NCBI GenBank assembly: GCA_951812575.1 | Contig: OX638322.1 | Span: 1,611,925-1,675,924, forward strand | Source of the DNA: Candidatus Binatia bacterium | GTDB lineage: Bacteria; Desulfobacterota; Binatia; Bin18 | DNA: 64,000 nt | Reading direction: 5' to 3' | Shown here: positions 8,708 through 18,452 of the stretch, one piece after another | How the letters are laid out: each line of letters starts with the position of its first letter | How positions within the stretch are numbered: the first letter of the stretch is position 1 | The notes under the pieces: model-generated | The model's database searches: none | What the model was told of the DNA's origin: nothing | Seen by the model: only the letters and a program-made list of their open reading frames with translations | Position numbers and translations under genes: made by a program

Positions 8708-9676
8708 ATGGGAAATATACTTGTTTTTGCGGAAACTCAAAAAGGGCGCGTCCCCAAGAGTTCGCTGATTGCCATTCAAGCCGGTAAAGATGCGGCGAGT
8801 AAACTCGGTGGCGACGTGCTCGTGGCCGTCTTGGGCTCGGACACCGCGGCCGCTGCCCAGGAAGCGGCAGGCTATGGGGCGGCAAAGGTCGTGGCCGTCA
8901 ACGATACGGCGCTCGAAAACTATCTCGCGGACGCTTATGCGGCCACGCTCGAACAACTCGTGCAGGCAAACGAGGTCACGTTAGTGGTGGCGACGGCCAC
9001 GGCGGTGGGCAAAGACCTTTTTCCGCGGGTGGCGGCCCGACTGGGAGTGGGCATGGCCAGCGATGTGGTCAGCTTCAATGACGATGGCACATTGCAGCGG
9101 CCCATGTATGCCGGCAACACCATGGCAACCGTGACGCTTGCGGACACGATTAAGGTCGTGTCTGTCCGCAGCACTGCATTTGACGCCGCTCAGCCAGGAG
9201 AACAGTCCGCGGTGGAACAGGTCAGCGTCAGCCTCGACGCCGCCGCGACCAAAATGCAGTTTGTTGAGTTTAATGAAACCAAGTCCGATCGACCCAACCT
9301 GACGGAGGCCAGCATTGTGGTGTCTGGCGGGCGCGGACTAAAGTCGGGCGAGAATTTCACAACCTATCTGGAGCCTTTGGTGAACGAGCTGAACGCGGCC
9401 ATGGGTGCCAGTCGGGCCGCGGTGGACGCTGGCTTTGTCCCCAACGATCTGCAAGTGGGGCAGACCGGGAAAGTCGTGGCGCCGGAGTTGTATATTGCGG
9501 TGGGAATTTCCGGTGCGATTCAGCACCTCGCCGGCATGAAGGATTCGAAAGTCATTGTGGCGGTGAATAAAGATCCTGACGCACCGATTTTCAACGTGGC
9601 TGACTACGGCTTGGTCGCGGACCTGTTCAAGGCCGTGCCCGAGTTGACCGAGGCGGTAAAAAAAGCCAAGGAGTAG
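8708..9676 (+). CDS. etfA: Electron transfer flavoprotein alpha subunit
   Basis: A 322-residue ETF large subunit holding FAD. The N-terminal domain begins [20 protein letters not shown]. The C-terminal FAD domain is well conserved: [50 protein letters not shown] and [21 protein letters not shown] good GGAGACGAG ribosome-binding site precedes the ATG. It forms an operon with etfB. The fused acyl-CoA carboxylase gene follows after 160 bases. Confidence 0.95.
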   Translation: MGNILVFAETQKGRVPKSSLIAIQAGKDAASKLGGDVLVAVLGSDTAAAAQEAAGYGAAKVVAVNDTALENYLADAYAATLEQLVQANEVTLVVATATAVGKDLFPRVAARLGVGMASDVVSFNDDGTLQRPMYAGNTMATVTLADTIKVVSVRSTAFDAAQPGEQSAVEQVSVSLDAAATKMQFVEFNETKSDRPNLTEASIVVSGGRGLKSGENFTTYLEPLVNELNAAMGASRAAVDAGFVPNDLQVGQTGKVVAPELYIAVGISGAIQHLAGMKDSKVIVAVNKDPDAPIFNVADYGLVADLFKAVPELTEAVKKAKE

Positions 9677-9741
9677 AGATATAAAAGAACGGAGACAGGG
9701 GAGAGACCCTCTCCTGGGCCGTCTCTTTCGACAATGCATGT

Positions 9742-9760
9742 GCTCACCCGGACGGTGAGC
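9742..9760. other. Hairpin between etfA and the fused carboxylase gene
   Basis: A perfect 7-bp stem (GCTCACC, 5-base loop, GGTGAGC) is followed by a pyrimidine-rich stretch CTCTTTCCC. A bulged GGGGAGAG/CTCTCC stem lies about 40 bases upstream. Together these could reduce read-through from etfBA, but there is no T run, so the terminator role is uncertain. Confidence 0.35.
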
Positions 9761-9836
9761 CTCTTTCCCAGGGCTGGGATGTGAAGCGCCCCTCCAGTCC
9801 ATTCTATACAACCTGCCCAATCGGAAGGTAAGATGC

Positions 9837-12800
9837 ATGGGCCTGACGAGTCTTTTGATCGCCAATCGAGGGGAAATCGCTATCCGTATCGCCCGCGCGG
9901 CTGCCGAACTCGGCATACGGACCGTTGCTATTTTCTCTGAAGATGATGCGCAGTCGCTCCATACTCAAAAGATGGACGAAGCGCTGCCGCTCCAGGGCCG
10001 GGGTGCTGCGGCCTATCTCGATATCGAGCAGATCCTTGCGCTGGCCGCACAGGCGGGCTGCGCTGCGATTCATCCCGGCTACGGGTTTCTGAGTGAAAAC
10101 GCGGAGTTCGCCAGGCGCTGTGCCGAGGCTGGGATAAATTTTGTTGGACCCCAGGTCGAAACGCTGGCGCTGTTTGGCGACAAAGGACAGGCTAGAACGC
10201 TGGCCGAAGGATGCGAGGTGCCGGTTCTGCCGGGGACGTCCGGTCCGACGAGTGTGGACGAGGCCAAAGAGTTCCTGGCATCTCTGGGTGCTGGCGGGGC
10301 GGTGATGATTAAAGCCCTGGCCGGTGGTGGCGGCCGCGGTATGCGGGCGGTGCAGACGGTCGATGATCTTGAAGCGGCTTACGCGCGGTGTCAGTCCGAA
10401 GCAACAGCGGCGTTTGGCAACGGCGATGTGTATGTCGAACAACTCATTCCCCGTGCGCGGCATATTGAGGTCCAGGTCGTTGGGGACGGGTCTGGTGCGG
10501 TCAGCTATCTTGGCGAGCGTGAGTGCAGCATCCAGCGTCGCAACCAGAAGCTGGTGGAAATCGCTCCGTCGCCCGGGCTGTCGCCTGCGCTCAGAGAGCG
10601 CTTGAGTTCCGCCGCGGTTCGACTCGCCCAGGAGGTGCAGTACGCCAGCCTGGGTACGTTCGAGTTTCTGGTTGATGCGGAACATGGCGGCGACAACGCG
10701 ACATTTGCCTTTATTGAAGCCAACGCACGGCTGCAAGTCGAGCATACCGTCACCGAAGAAGTGACGGGCGTGGATCTCGTTAAGACACAACTCCGTTTGG
10801 CCGGCGGTAGTTCGCTCGCCGACCTGGGACTCACTCAGGAACGTATTTCCGAGCCGCGCGGCTTTGCCATGCAGGTTCGTATCAATATGGAGACCATAGC
10901 CTCTGACGGCACACCACGCCCGTCGGGTGGGACCTTAGCCGCGTTTGAAGTGCCGTCGGGTCCCGGTCTGCGAACCGATACGTTCGGCTATGTCGGCTAT
11001 ACCACCAGTCCGAGCTTCGATTCCCTGCTGGCCAAACTGATCGGTTCTTCTCCCTCGTCGGATTTTTCCGACGTCGTGACCAGGACCTACCGGGCGCTGT
11101 GTGAATTCAAGATCGAAGGCGTGGCCACGAATATTCCATTCCTACAGAGCCTCTTACGGCATCCGGCCTTTGTGAAGAATCAGATCTATACCCGCTTTGT
11201 CGAAGACCACAGTGCGGAGCTGGTTCAGGCGGATCACCATCAGCGCTTCTTTTTCCATTCCGACCGGGCCCAGCGCGAGCCCCCAACGTTGGCTGGTGTA
11301 AAGGTGGATAGCGTTGATCCGTTGGCCGTGCTTGAGCACGGCAAGGCTGCGGGTTCGATAGCAGATGTTGCCGTGGCTCCGGTCGGACAGACACCCGAGG
11401 TGAGCGGTCCTGACGGGACCGTCGCCGTCCCGGCTCCCCTCCAGGGCACTATTGTCAGTCTGAACGTCAGTGAAGGAGACGAGGTGCACGTCGGCCAGCA
11501 ACTCCTCATCATGGAATCCATGAAGATGGAACATGTGATCTCGGCGGAAACGAGCGGTATTATCCGCCAACTGACCGTCAGCCAGGGAGACGCCGTTTTT
11601 GAAGGTCATCCGCTTGCCTTTATCGAGGAGACCGAGGTGGAGGTGACGGCGGTCGAACAGGCGACCGACCTTGACCTCGACTATATCCGCCCGGACCTGG
11701 CCGAGATCGTTGAGCGGCATGAACTGGGCATGGACGCCGCTCGGCCCGAGTCGGTTGCGCGGCGACGGAAGACCGGCCAACGCACGGCACGCGAGAACAT
11801 CTACGATATCTGTGACCCCGATACCTATGTCGAATACGGGCCCATGGTCATTGCGGCCCAACGGCAGCGGCGTTCGTTGGACGATTTAATCCGCCGCACC
11901 CCGGCGGACGGCATGATCGCCGGGGTCGGCAGGGTCAACGGCGGTCTGTTTGACGAAAAAGCGGCGCAGTGCATTGTCATCTCCTACGATTATACTGTGC
12001 TGGCCGGGACGCAGGGCTTTAAGAATCACTATAAAAAAGACCGGATGTTCGAGTTGGCCGAGCGCTGGAAGCTACCGGTTGTCTTCTTTGCCGAAGGCGG
12101 TGGTGGTCGTCCGGGCGATACCGATTGGTCGAGTCCATCCGGGTTGGACGTCCCGGCCTTTTACCTGTGGGGTAAGCTCAGCGGCATGGTACCCCTGGTC
12201 GGTATTACCTCAGGCCGGTGTTTTGCCGGCAATGCGGTGATTCTGGGCTGCTGTGATGTGATTATTGCGACCGCAGGATCGAATATCGGCATGGGTGGCC
12301 CGGCCATGATTGAGGGGGGTGGACTGGGGGTCTTCCGGCCGGAAGAGGTGGGGCCGATGGAAGAGCAGGTGCCGAACGGCGTGGTGGATATCCCGGTCAA
12401 AGACGAAGCCGAAGCGGTCCAGGTGGCGAAGCAATATCTGTCCTATTTTCAAGGACCAATCGCCGAGTGGGACTGCGCCGACCAACGCCTGTTGCGTTAT
12501 ATCGTGCCGGAGAACCGTTTGCGTGTCTATGAAATCCGCGATGTGATCGAGACCCTGGCCGACACCGGTTCCGTGCTGGAGATCCGCAAGCATTTTGGTA
12601 TCGGCATGGTCACGTCCCTTGTGCGGATTGAGGGACGCCCGGTTGGTGTGATTGCCAACAACCCCAAACATCTGGGTGGAGCCATTGATTCTGACGCGGC
12701 GGACAAAGCTACGCGATTCATGCAGCTGTGTGACGCGTTTGACATTCCCATCCTCATGCTGTGCGACACACCGGGCAATATGGTTGGCCCCGAGTACGAA

Positions 12801-13241
12801 AAGGCCGCGCTGGTCCGTCACTGCTGTCGCATGTTTGTGACCGGCGCGAGCCTGACCGTGCCGTTCTTCACTATCGTGTTGCGAAAATCGTACGGACTCG
12901 GCGCGCAGGGGATGGCCGGGGGGAGCTTTAAAGCTCCGGCTTTTGCAGTGTCCTGGCCAACGGGCGAGTTTGGCGGCATGGGGCTGGAGGGTGCGGTAAA
13001 GCTGGGCTACCGCAAAGAGTTGGAAGCTGAGACGGACCCGTATAAGCGCAAGGAACTCTACGAACAGCTCGTTGCCAAGATGTATGAAAGCGGCAAAGCG
13101 CTCAGCACCGCAACCTATTTTGAGATTGATGACGTGATTGATCCCGCCGAGTCCCGGCGCTGGATTATGGCTGCCCTGCGCTCCTCACCCCCACCCGCCC
13201 CGCGAACAGAGAAAAAACGGCCGTGTATCGACACGTGGTAA
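9837..13241 (+). CDS. Single-chain acyl-CoA carboxylase (BC-BCCP-CT fusion)
   Basis: This 1134-residue enzyme carries a whole biotin-dependent carboxylase. Residues 1-460 are biotin carboxylase (SLLIANRGEIAIRIARAA, GGGGRGMRAV, EANARLQVEHTVTEE). Residues about 525-600 are the biotinyl domain (SMKMEH with the biotin lysine, VPAPLQGTIVSLNVSEGDEV). Residues about 620-1120 are a complete carboxyltransferase with both halves (GGRPGDTDWSSPSG, GCCDVIIATAGSNIGMGG, GVIANNPKHLGGAIDSDAA, LCDTPGNMVGPEYE). This domain order resembles the single-chain long-chain acyl-CoA carboxylases. The substrate (acetyl-, propionyl- or longer acyl-CoA) cannot be told from sequence. The ATG follows GGAAGGTAAG. Confidence 0.93.
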   Translation: MGLTSLLIANRGEIAIRIARAAAELGIRTVAIFSEDDAQSLHTQKMDEALPLQGRGAAAYLDIEQILALAAQAGCAAIHPGYGFLSENAEFARRCAEAGINFVGPQVETLALFGDKGQARTLAEGCEVPVLPGTSGPTSVDEAKEFLASLGAGGAVMIKALAGGGGRGMRAVQTVDDLEAAYARCQSEATAAFGNGDVYVEQLIPRARHIEVQVVGDGSGAVSYLGERECSIQRRNQKLVEIAPSPGLSPALRERLSSAAVRLAQEVQYASLGTFEFLVDAEHGGDNATFAFIEANARLQVEHTVTEEVTGVDLVKTQLRLAGGSSLADLGLTQERISEPRGFAMQVRINMETIASDGTPRPSGGTLAAFEVPSGPGLRTDTFGYVGYTTSPSFDSLLAKLIGSSPSSDFSDVVTRTYRALCEFKIEGVATNIPFLQSLLRHPAFVKNQIYTRFVEDHSAELVQADHHQRFFFHSDRAQREPPTLAGVKVDSVDPLAVLEHGKAAGSIADVAVAPVGQTPEVSGPDGTVAVPAPLQGTIVSLNVSEGDEVHVGQQLLIMESMKMEHVISAETSGIIRQLTVSQGDAVFEGHPLAFIEETEVEVTAVEQATDLDLDYIRPDLAEIVERHELGMDAARPESVARRRKTGQRTARENIYDICDPDTYVEYGPMVIAAQRQRRSLDDLIRRTPADGMIAGVGRVNGGLFDEKAAQCIVISYDYTVLAGTQGFKNHYKKDRMFELAERWKLPVVFFAEGGGGRPGDTDWSSPSGLDVPAFYLWGKLSGMVPLVGITSGRCFAGNAVILGCCDVIIATAGSNIGMGGPAMIEGGGLGVFRPEEVGPMEEQVPNGVVDIPVKDEAEAVQVAKQYLSYFQGPIAEWDCADQRLLRYIVPENRLRVYEIRDVIETLADTGSVLEIRKHFGIGMVTSLVRIEGRPVGVIANNPKHLGGAIDSDAADKATRFMQLCDAFDIPILMLCDTPGNMVGPEYEKAALVRHCCRMFVTGASLTVPFFTIVLRKSYGLGAQGMAGGSFKAPAFAVSWPTGEFGGMGLEGAVKLGYRKELEAETDPYKRKELYEQLVAKMYESGKALSTATYFEIDDVIDPAESRRWIMAALRSSPPPAPRTEKKRPCIDTW

Positions 13242-13382
13242 TGAGCGTGGGCCATGGCTTGCCCTGTGTAGACCGGCCGCTCATACGCTGCTCCCCATGA
13301 CCCATCCCGAAGGCGCGCTCCGTACTGCAGCTTGAAGCCGGCCGCCCCCGGGACCTTGCGCCCGTTCTGCTCCGGGCTGAGG

Positions 13383-14165
13383 CTACCGCCCCACAAAATT
13401 TCCGGGTCGCCGCTCAGCCACGGCTTTAAGACCCTCTTTGTGGTCTTGTGTTTGCTGGAGTCGATGCTGCTCTCGAAACTCGTGGTCCGTTGCCGCTTTG
13501 ACCGCGGCGGCAATGCCGTCCCGCATGGTCGCCCGCACGGACTGCACGGCCAGGGGTGCGTTCTCGGCGATTTCCTGGGCGAGGGCGAGCGCGGCCGAGC
13601 GGACGTTATCCTTTGTGGTCAGGACCTCGCCCAAGCCCCAGCTATAGGCCTCTTCGCCCCCAATCCGCCTGCCGGTTTGAAAGATCAGGTTTGCACGCGG
13701 CTCGCCGATCAGACGGGGCAGGGTATAGGTCAGGCCGAAGCCTGGGTGAAAACCGAGTTTGACAAAGTTTGCCGCAAAGCGCGTCTCCGGGCACAGCACG
13801 CGGAAATCCGGCACCAGCGCGAGGCCAAAGCCGCCCCCAATGGCCGCGCCCTGGATCGCGCCGATAACCGGCTTTTTGCAGGAAAACAGCCGCACGGCTT
13901 GGGCGTAGAGCGGGTTGCCGGTTTCAACATCGCGCAGATCACGCTCCGCCTGGCCACTATGAAAATTTGCCCCGGCACAAAAATGTTTACCGTCTGCCGC
14001 GAGGACGATCGCTCGACAATCCGTTTCTTCATCCAGAGCTTCAAACGCCTCGGCCAGGGACTGAATGAGAGCTGTATCAAAGAAATTGTTGGGCGGTCGT
14101 TGAATCTCGGCGGTTGCCACATGATTAGCCAGACTTATTTCAACATCTCCATAGCGTGTCTCCAT
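13383..14165 (-). CDS. Enoyl-CoA hydratase/isomerase family protein
   Basis: A 260-residue crotonase-fold protein. It shows the oxyanion-hole segments ADGKHFCAGANF and IGAIQGAAIGGGFGLALVPDFRV and the helix ETRFAANFVKLGFHPGFGLTYTLPRLIG. The start ATG follows AAGGAGCAC, a strong ribosome-binding site. Position 2 of the usual Glu pair is not obvious, so hydratase versus isomerase or another crotonase activity is undecided. It converges on the fused carboxylase gene; the 141 bases between them hold no recognisable gene. Confidence 0.88.
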   Translation of the reverse strand: METRYGDVEISLANHVATAEIQRPPNNFFDTALIQSLAEAFEALDEETDCRAIVLAADGKHFCAGANFHSGQAERDLRDVETGNPLYAQAVRLFSCKKPVIGAIQGAAIGGGFGLALVPDFRVLCPETRFAANFVKLGFHPGFGLTYTLPRLIGEPRANLIFQTGRRIGGEEAYSWGLGEVLTTKDNVRSAALALAQEIAENAPLAVQSVRATMRDGIAAAVKAATDHEFREQHRLQQTQDHKEGLKAVAERRPGNFVGR

Positions 14166-14430
14166 CGGTGTGCTCCTTTTATTTTATCAATCTTGCTTTC
14201 ACAGCAGGGCTGTCGTTGCCCATCGGATATAGCACTATCCTGACGCTCCCGGTAGCGTTCCCGTACCGTGTTCTCCTCCAAACTCTGATGGCATGGAAGA
14301 GCGTATGGAATTTGATGCGGTCCTGGCGATGAACTATGCTGACCAAATCTGCATGGTGGATTAGTGCGGCTTGGCTATGTACTGTCTACCCGGACATCGC
14401 CTCAAGTCTTCCCCTACGAAAAGGACGCTC

Positions 14431-15339
14431 ATGGCAGGACAACATATTCTCGGGCCGACCTCGCATTATTTCTACTCGCAGCGTCTCAAGCTGCACTATG
14501 TTGACTGGGGCAATCCTGACAAACCCTTGCTCGTCCTGATTCATGGCGGGCGGGATCATTGTCGGAACTGGGACTGGGTCGCTCAGGCGCTGCGCGAGGA
14601 CTATCACATCGTTGCCCCGGATTTACGCGGACATGGCGATTCGGAGTGGGCTCGCGGCAGTGAGTACTCGATGATTGACCACGTCGTCGACATTGCGCAG
14701 CTTTTGGCTCAGCTCGACTCGTTTCCGGTCACGTTGATCGGGCATTCTCTCGGTGGTGGCATTGTGCTCCAGTATGCCGGTGTGTACCCCGAAAAGGTGA
14801 CGAAAGTCGTGTCTATCGAGGGCTGGGGACCCCCTCCGCAGATGCTCAAAGAGCAGCCGAAAAGCGCGTTTGAGCGGATGCAACACTGGGTCGATGAAAT
14901 GCGGGGGTTCGCCGGTCGCCTGCCGAGGCGCTACCGGACGCTGGAAGAGGCGGTCGAACGTATGCGTGAAGCCAATCCCCACCTCAGTCCGGAGCAGGCT
15001 CACCATCTGACTTTGTATGGAACCCACCGCAACGAGGATGGAACCTACACCTGGAAGTTTGACAACTATGTCCGTGCCCGCTCACCGTATCGCTTCAATA
15101 TGGCGGATGCCCAAGAAATCTGGGGACGGATTACCTGCCCGCTACTCTTGATGCGAGGCAGCGAATCGTGGGCGGTTGATTTGGAGAAAGATAGCGAACG
15201 CGCAAAAGCATTCCGCCATCCTGCTCTGGTGACGATTCCCAAGGCCGGCCACTGGGTTCACCACGACCAACTGGAGCACTTCTTGCGGGTGACCATGGAG
15301 TTTTTGCTCCAAAGAGGAAACGTGCCCTCCAACATATAA
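14431..15339 (+). CDS. Alpha/beta hydrolase
   Basis: A 302-residue alpha/beta hydrolase. Oxyanion motif LIHGGRDHCRNWDWV, the nucleophile elbow GHSLGGG, an acid position after LLMRGSESWAVD and the catalytic His in KAGHWVHHDQ are all in place. The start is set at the ATG preceded by AAGGACG; the frame is open 60 bases further without support. The family covers epoxide hydrolases, esterases and C-C bond hydrolases, so the substrate is unknown. It is flanked by divergent and convergent genes and probably stands alone. Confidence 0.85.
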   Translation: MAGQHILGPTSHYFYSQRLKLHYVDWGNPDKPLLVLIHGGRDHCRNWDWVAQALREDYHIVAPDLRGHGDSEWARGSEYSMIDHVVDIAQLLAQLDSFPVTLIGHSLGGGIVLQYAGVYPEKVTKVVSIEGWGPPPQMLKEQPKSAFERMQHWVDEMRGFAGRLPRRYRTLEEAVERMREANPHLSPEQAHHLTLYGTHRNEDGTYTWKFDNYVRARSPYRFNMADAQEIWGRITCPLLLMRGSESWAVDLEKDSERAKAFRHPALVTIPKAGHWVHHDQLEHFLRVTMEFLLQRGNVPSNI

Positions 15340-15422
15340 AGAAGCTGGGTACGTTTTTTCTTTCATCCAGATCAGCGGGATAGCTGCGCCGCTGGAGCGG
15401 CGTATTGCGAGAAGCGGTCCGC

Positions 15423-16511
15423 TCATTCACGTCTACACACAGGTGGTGCGGTGTAATCCAGGTTCAGCAGACGGAAATAATTTTGGCCCAGGGCAATATT
15501 CCGAAAAGCGGTGTCGTTCAAATAGCGATTGATGCGACTCGTAATGTGTAACTCCTCCTGATACACCTCGAAGTCCTTGTTGTCTGAGGCGACGAAATCG
15601 GTGCCGGGCAGAACGCGCTCAGAGTACTCGTTCAGGAATGTCGCGTAGAGTGCCCGTTTTTCGGGGTCCGAAAAATAGTGGTCATCAATGACGCGCCAGG
15701 AAATGTCCAACATCAGGTTCGGATAGCGGTCCAACAGTGACCCCATAATATGAATGTGCCGTGTCGCGTCCATGTTGACCAGTTCTCGGGAGAGCCCGAG
15801 ATGCATCCAGACGATCACATTATCGGGATACAAATCCAGCACCTTTTGTATCCAGGCCAGATATTTGGTTGGTTCGTTGTCGTTGCCCAGGTCCGAGTGA
15901 ATCGCGAGTGGGATGTTCCGTTCGCGGAGCACCTGCATGAAGGCGCTCCATCCATCGATCTCAGCCAGGGGCACGGCCCTGTGCCCGTTTCCGAACAATG
16001 CCTGTTTCACCAGATTGACCTCACCCATCCAGGTGAACAGGCCGGGGTACTCTTTGTCCAGGAGTTGCATCCCTTGCAAAATAGAGTCGGGTTGGGACAA
16101 GTCGGGGAAGGTCATGGCGAGCGTTAGGTGGACGTGTTCCGACGCCTCCATAATAAAGCTCGCCGCGTTCACAAAATCGTTCTTCAGCGTGGGTTTCACC
16201 AGCGTGCCGGGACAGTCCAGGTAGTAGGTGCAGGAAGACGTGACCGGTAGCATCTGGCCGATGCCATAGATATTGGCGAACAGGACGCCAGTCCGTTCGA
16301 GGTAGGAGACCACCTCTGAGAATGGAATGGCGGAACCGCCGAACGGACGGAAGTGCACATGGCTGTCCACGATCGAAGTCTGAGGGTGGACGGCCCGGTC
16401 GTAACACTGGCCGGTACTGCCCTGCAACGTGGACAAGGTGAGTGACGAGGCGCGCCCGGCCAGTCCGGCTATGCAGAACGCAATGAGCAGGGTGCTTGCT
16501 ATCTTACGCAT
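15423..16511 (-). CDS. Exported amidohydrolase family (TIM-barrel) protein
   Basis: A 362-residue protein with a typical signal peptide (MRKIASTLLIAFCIAGLAGR, then ASS), so it likely acts in the periplasm. The metal-binding start of the amidohydrolase-2 fold is visible as VDSHVHFRPFGG. Later His and Asp positions fit the barrel: LAIHSDLGND, VIVWMHLGLSREL and LPGTDFVASDNKDF. The substrate is unknown; the family includes decarboxylases, lactonases and hydrolases. A good GGAGACAG site precedes the ATG. It lies downstream of an esterase gene on the same strand. Confidence 0.75.
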   Translation of the reverse strand: MRKIASTLLIAFCIAGLAGRASSLTLSTLQGSTGQCYDRAVHPQTSIVDSHVHFRPFGGSAIPFSEVVSYLERTGVLFANIYGIGQMLPVTSSCTYYLDCPGTLVKPTLKNDFVNAASFIMEASEHVHLTLAMTFPDLSQPDSILQGMQLLDKEYPGLFTWMGEVNLVKQALFGNGHRAVPLAEIDGWSAFMQVLRERNIPLAIHSDLGNDNEPTKYLAWIQKVLDLYPDNVIVWMHLGLSRELVNMDATRHIHIMGSLLDRYPNLMLDISWRVIDDHYFSDPEKRALYATFLNEYSERVLPGTDFVASDNKDFEVYQEELHITSRINRYLNDTAFRNIALGQNYFRLLNLDYTAPPVCRRE

Positions 16512-16599
16512 TCTGTCTCCTGTTCGGTGGTGAGGTGCGTCCGATTGGCCAGCCCAGCCGTCTTGAACGAACGATCCCGACTCAGACTGCGGAGCGGAT

Positions 16600-17277
16600 T
16601 CAGGACGCCAAGGTAATCGGTGATACTACTTTTTCCTGGAGCCAGTTGGACAGGTCGGTCAGGCTGCGGGCATTGATTTCGTGACCCATATCATATTCCC
16701 GGTAGGTCACGGGTGCTTTGACATCCCGCAGGATTTCGACGGACTGACGGGCGCGGCCCACGTCAATCAGCTCATCCTTACTGCCGTGCTGGACCAGCAC
16801 GGGTAGTTGCTCGGTTGCCGGCACATCCGGTAATGCGGTCAGCATATCTTTCGGCAGCCACGAACTGAGGGCCGCTAATCCGGCAAAGCGCTCAGGCTCG
16901 CCCAGGGCCAGGCTATAGGCCATCACCCCGCCCTGACTAAAACCCAGCACGCACAGTTTTTTGGAATCAACCGGGTAGCGCTGCAGTGCTTCGTCAAGGA
17001 AGGTACGAACGGCCTCGCGCGCCGAGAGAACCGCCTGAACATCGATCGGTCCGTCGCTCGTCAGCGGAAACCAGCCGTGACCAACCATGTTCGGACCGAT
17101 AGGGACCTGAAGCGGGCCCTGCGGACAGAGTACGAGAAACTGGCCTCGACACAGATGGGGAGATAAGCCCAGGAGGTCGAGTGCGTTAGCACCCCAGCCG
17201 TGCAGGGCGAGAATGGTTGGATGTGGGCCTGCGCCCTCGGGCTCAAAAGCCGTGTGGATAAGATTCATGCTCCTCAT
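16600..17277 (-). CDS. Phospholipase/carboxylesterase family hydrolase
   Basis: A 225-residue alpha/beta hydrolase of the lysophospholipase/carboxylesterase (YpfH-like) type. The nucleophile elbow is LGFSQGGVMAYSLAL, the acid is in LVQHGSKDELIDVGRA and the His in EYDMGHEINARSL. The length matches the family. A second Met four codons in (MNLIHTAF) is an equally good start. It is probably cytosolic, since there is no signal peptide. It lies 77 bases downstream of the MoxR gene on the same strand. Confidence 0.85.
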   Translation of the reverse strand: MRSMNLIHTAFEPEGAGPHPTILALHGWGANALDLLGLSPHLCRGQFLVLCPQGPLQVPIGPNMVGHGWFPLTSDGPIDVQAVLSAREAVRTFLDEALQRYPVDSKKLCVLGFSQGGVMAYSLALGEPERFAGLAALSSWLPKDMLTALPDVPATEQLPVLVQHGSKDELIDVGRARQSVEILRDVKAPVTYREYDMGHEINARSLTDLSNWLQEKVVSPITLAS

Positions 17278-17354
17278 CTTGCCATGACCCTTGCCTCTCT
17301 GCGAGGGGCAGGAGAAGTGAAATACAATCAGGAATACTGTGGACAGGACTTTAT

Positions 17355-18389
17355 TTATTTCTTGGGGACCTGTTTCAGCAGCAGTTCGATGATCTGATCG
17401 GCGCTAATGCCCTCTGCCTCAGCCTGAAAGTTCAGCAGGCAGCGATGCCGCAGGGCCGACAGCGCAACATCGATGATGTCCTCAAAACTGACATGTACCC
17501 GCCCGTCAAGCAGGGCGTTGACCTTGGCCCCTAGGGTGAGCGCCTGAGCCCCACGCGGGCTGGGGCCGTAGCGGAGATAGCGGGTGACCTCAGGCACCGG
17601 AGAATTCGGGTTGCTGGGTGTGGCTGCCTCGATAAGCCGGGCAATATACAAACTCAGCGGAGGAGCCAACAGGACTGCACGCACCAGATTCTGCATCTCG
17701 GCGATGACTGCCGGAGCCGTGTCTGCCGACAGCACAGGCTTGATGCGGTACTGCGTCTCTTGTGTGGTGCGCTCTACAATTTCAGCCACCTCAGCCGCGC
17801 TGGGCGATTCGATAATCAGCTTGAGCAGAAAACGGTCCAATTGCGCTTCGGGGAGCGGGTAGGTCCCCTCAATTTCAACCGGGTTCTGGGTCGCCGCCAC
17901 AAGAAAAGGTGGCGTGAGGGTATGCGTCTCCCCAAAAACGGTGACCTGCTGCTCCTCCATTGCTTCAAGAACAGCCGACTGGGTTTTGGGTGTGGCGCGA
18001 TTAATTTCATCCGCCAGAACGATGTTGGCAAAGACCGGGCCGGGCTTGAATTCAAAATAGCGTCTGCCGTCAGCGCCTTCAGACAGGACTTGAGTCCCAA
18101 CGATATCAGACGGCATCAGGTCTGGCGTAAATTGAATCCGCTTGGCGCTTAGCGCCAGGGCCTGGCTGAGCGACTTGGCCATCAGCGTCTTGCCCAGACC
18201 CGGCACACTTTCAATAAGGACATGCCCACCGGCAAAAAAGGCGGTTAAGATCTTCCGCAGGATACTCCGCTGGCCAACGATCACCTGACCGACCTCTTCT
18301 TCGATGGTCGCAAAGATGTGTCGAAAGCGTTCAACCCGCTGTTCCGGGGATAATAGCTCTGAGGATAAAGGTGATGGCGAGGCTGGCAT
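17355..18389 (-). CDS. MoxR family AAA+ ATPase
   Basis: A 344-residue AAA+ protein. Walker A is LIESVPGLGKTLMAKSL, Walker B is VLADEINRATPKTQSAVLEA, the sensor segment is VAATQNPVEIEGTYPLPEAQ, followed by an arginine-finger-like RF and a C-terminal lid (RYLRYGPSPRGAQAL). MoxR ATPases act as chaperones for maturing enzymes or envelope complexes, usually with DUF58 or VWA partners. No DUF58 or VWA gene is adjacent. Instead the upstream gene is a Gln-rich membrane protein, itself overlapping mltG, which suggests an envelope role. Confidence 0.92.
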   Translation of the reverse strand: MPASPSPLSSELLSPEQRVERFRHIFATIEEEVGQVIVGQRSILRKILTAFFAGGHVLIESVPGLGKTLMAKSLSQALALSAKRIQFTPDLMPSDIVGTQVLSEGADGRRYFEFKPGPVFANIVLADEINRATPKTQSAVLEAMEEQQVTVFGETHTLTPPFLVAATQNPVEIEGTYPLPEAQLDRFLLKLIIESPSAAEVAEIVERTTQETQYRIKPVLSADTAPAVIAEMQNLVRAVLLAPPLSLYIARLIEAATPSNPNSPVPEVTRYLRYGPSPRGAQALTLGAKVNALLDGRVHVSFEDIIDVALSALRHRCLLNFQAEAEGISADQIIELLLKQVPKK

Positions 18390-18400
18390 GCTGCTCCTAA

Positions 18401-18452
18401 AAAGTAAGCGTACCAGCAGCTATGTATGACGTGGAGGGCACGCTTACTCTTT
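18401..18452. repeat. Intergenic palindromic repeat, copy A
   Basis: Left arm AAAGTAAGCGTACC (18401-18414) pairs with right arm GGCACGCTTACTCTTT (18437-18452) around a 22-base centre containing TGTATGACGTGGAG. Copies B, C and D lie at 29915, 27197 and 31357 and share arms and centre. The right arm contains the stop codon of the upstream membrane-protein gene. The element fills the space between that gene and moxR. Confidence 0.75.

Noticed and set aside
13332-14243. 303-codon plus-strand frame opposite the enoyl-CoA hydratase
   Set aside because: The hydratase has clear crotonase motifs and a strong ribosome-binding site; the reverse frame has no family features.
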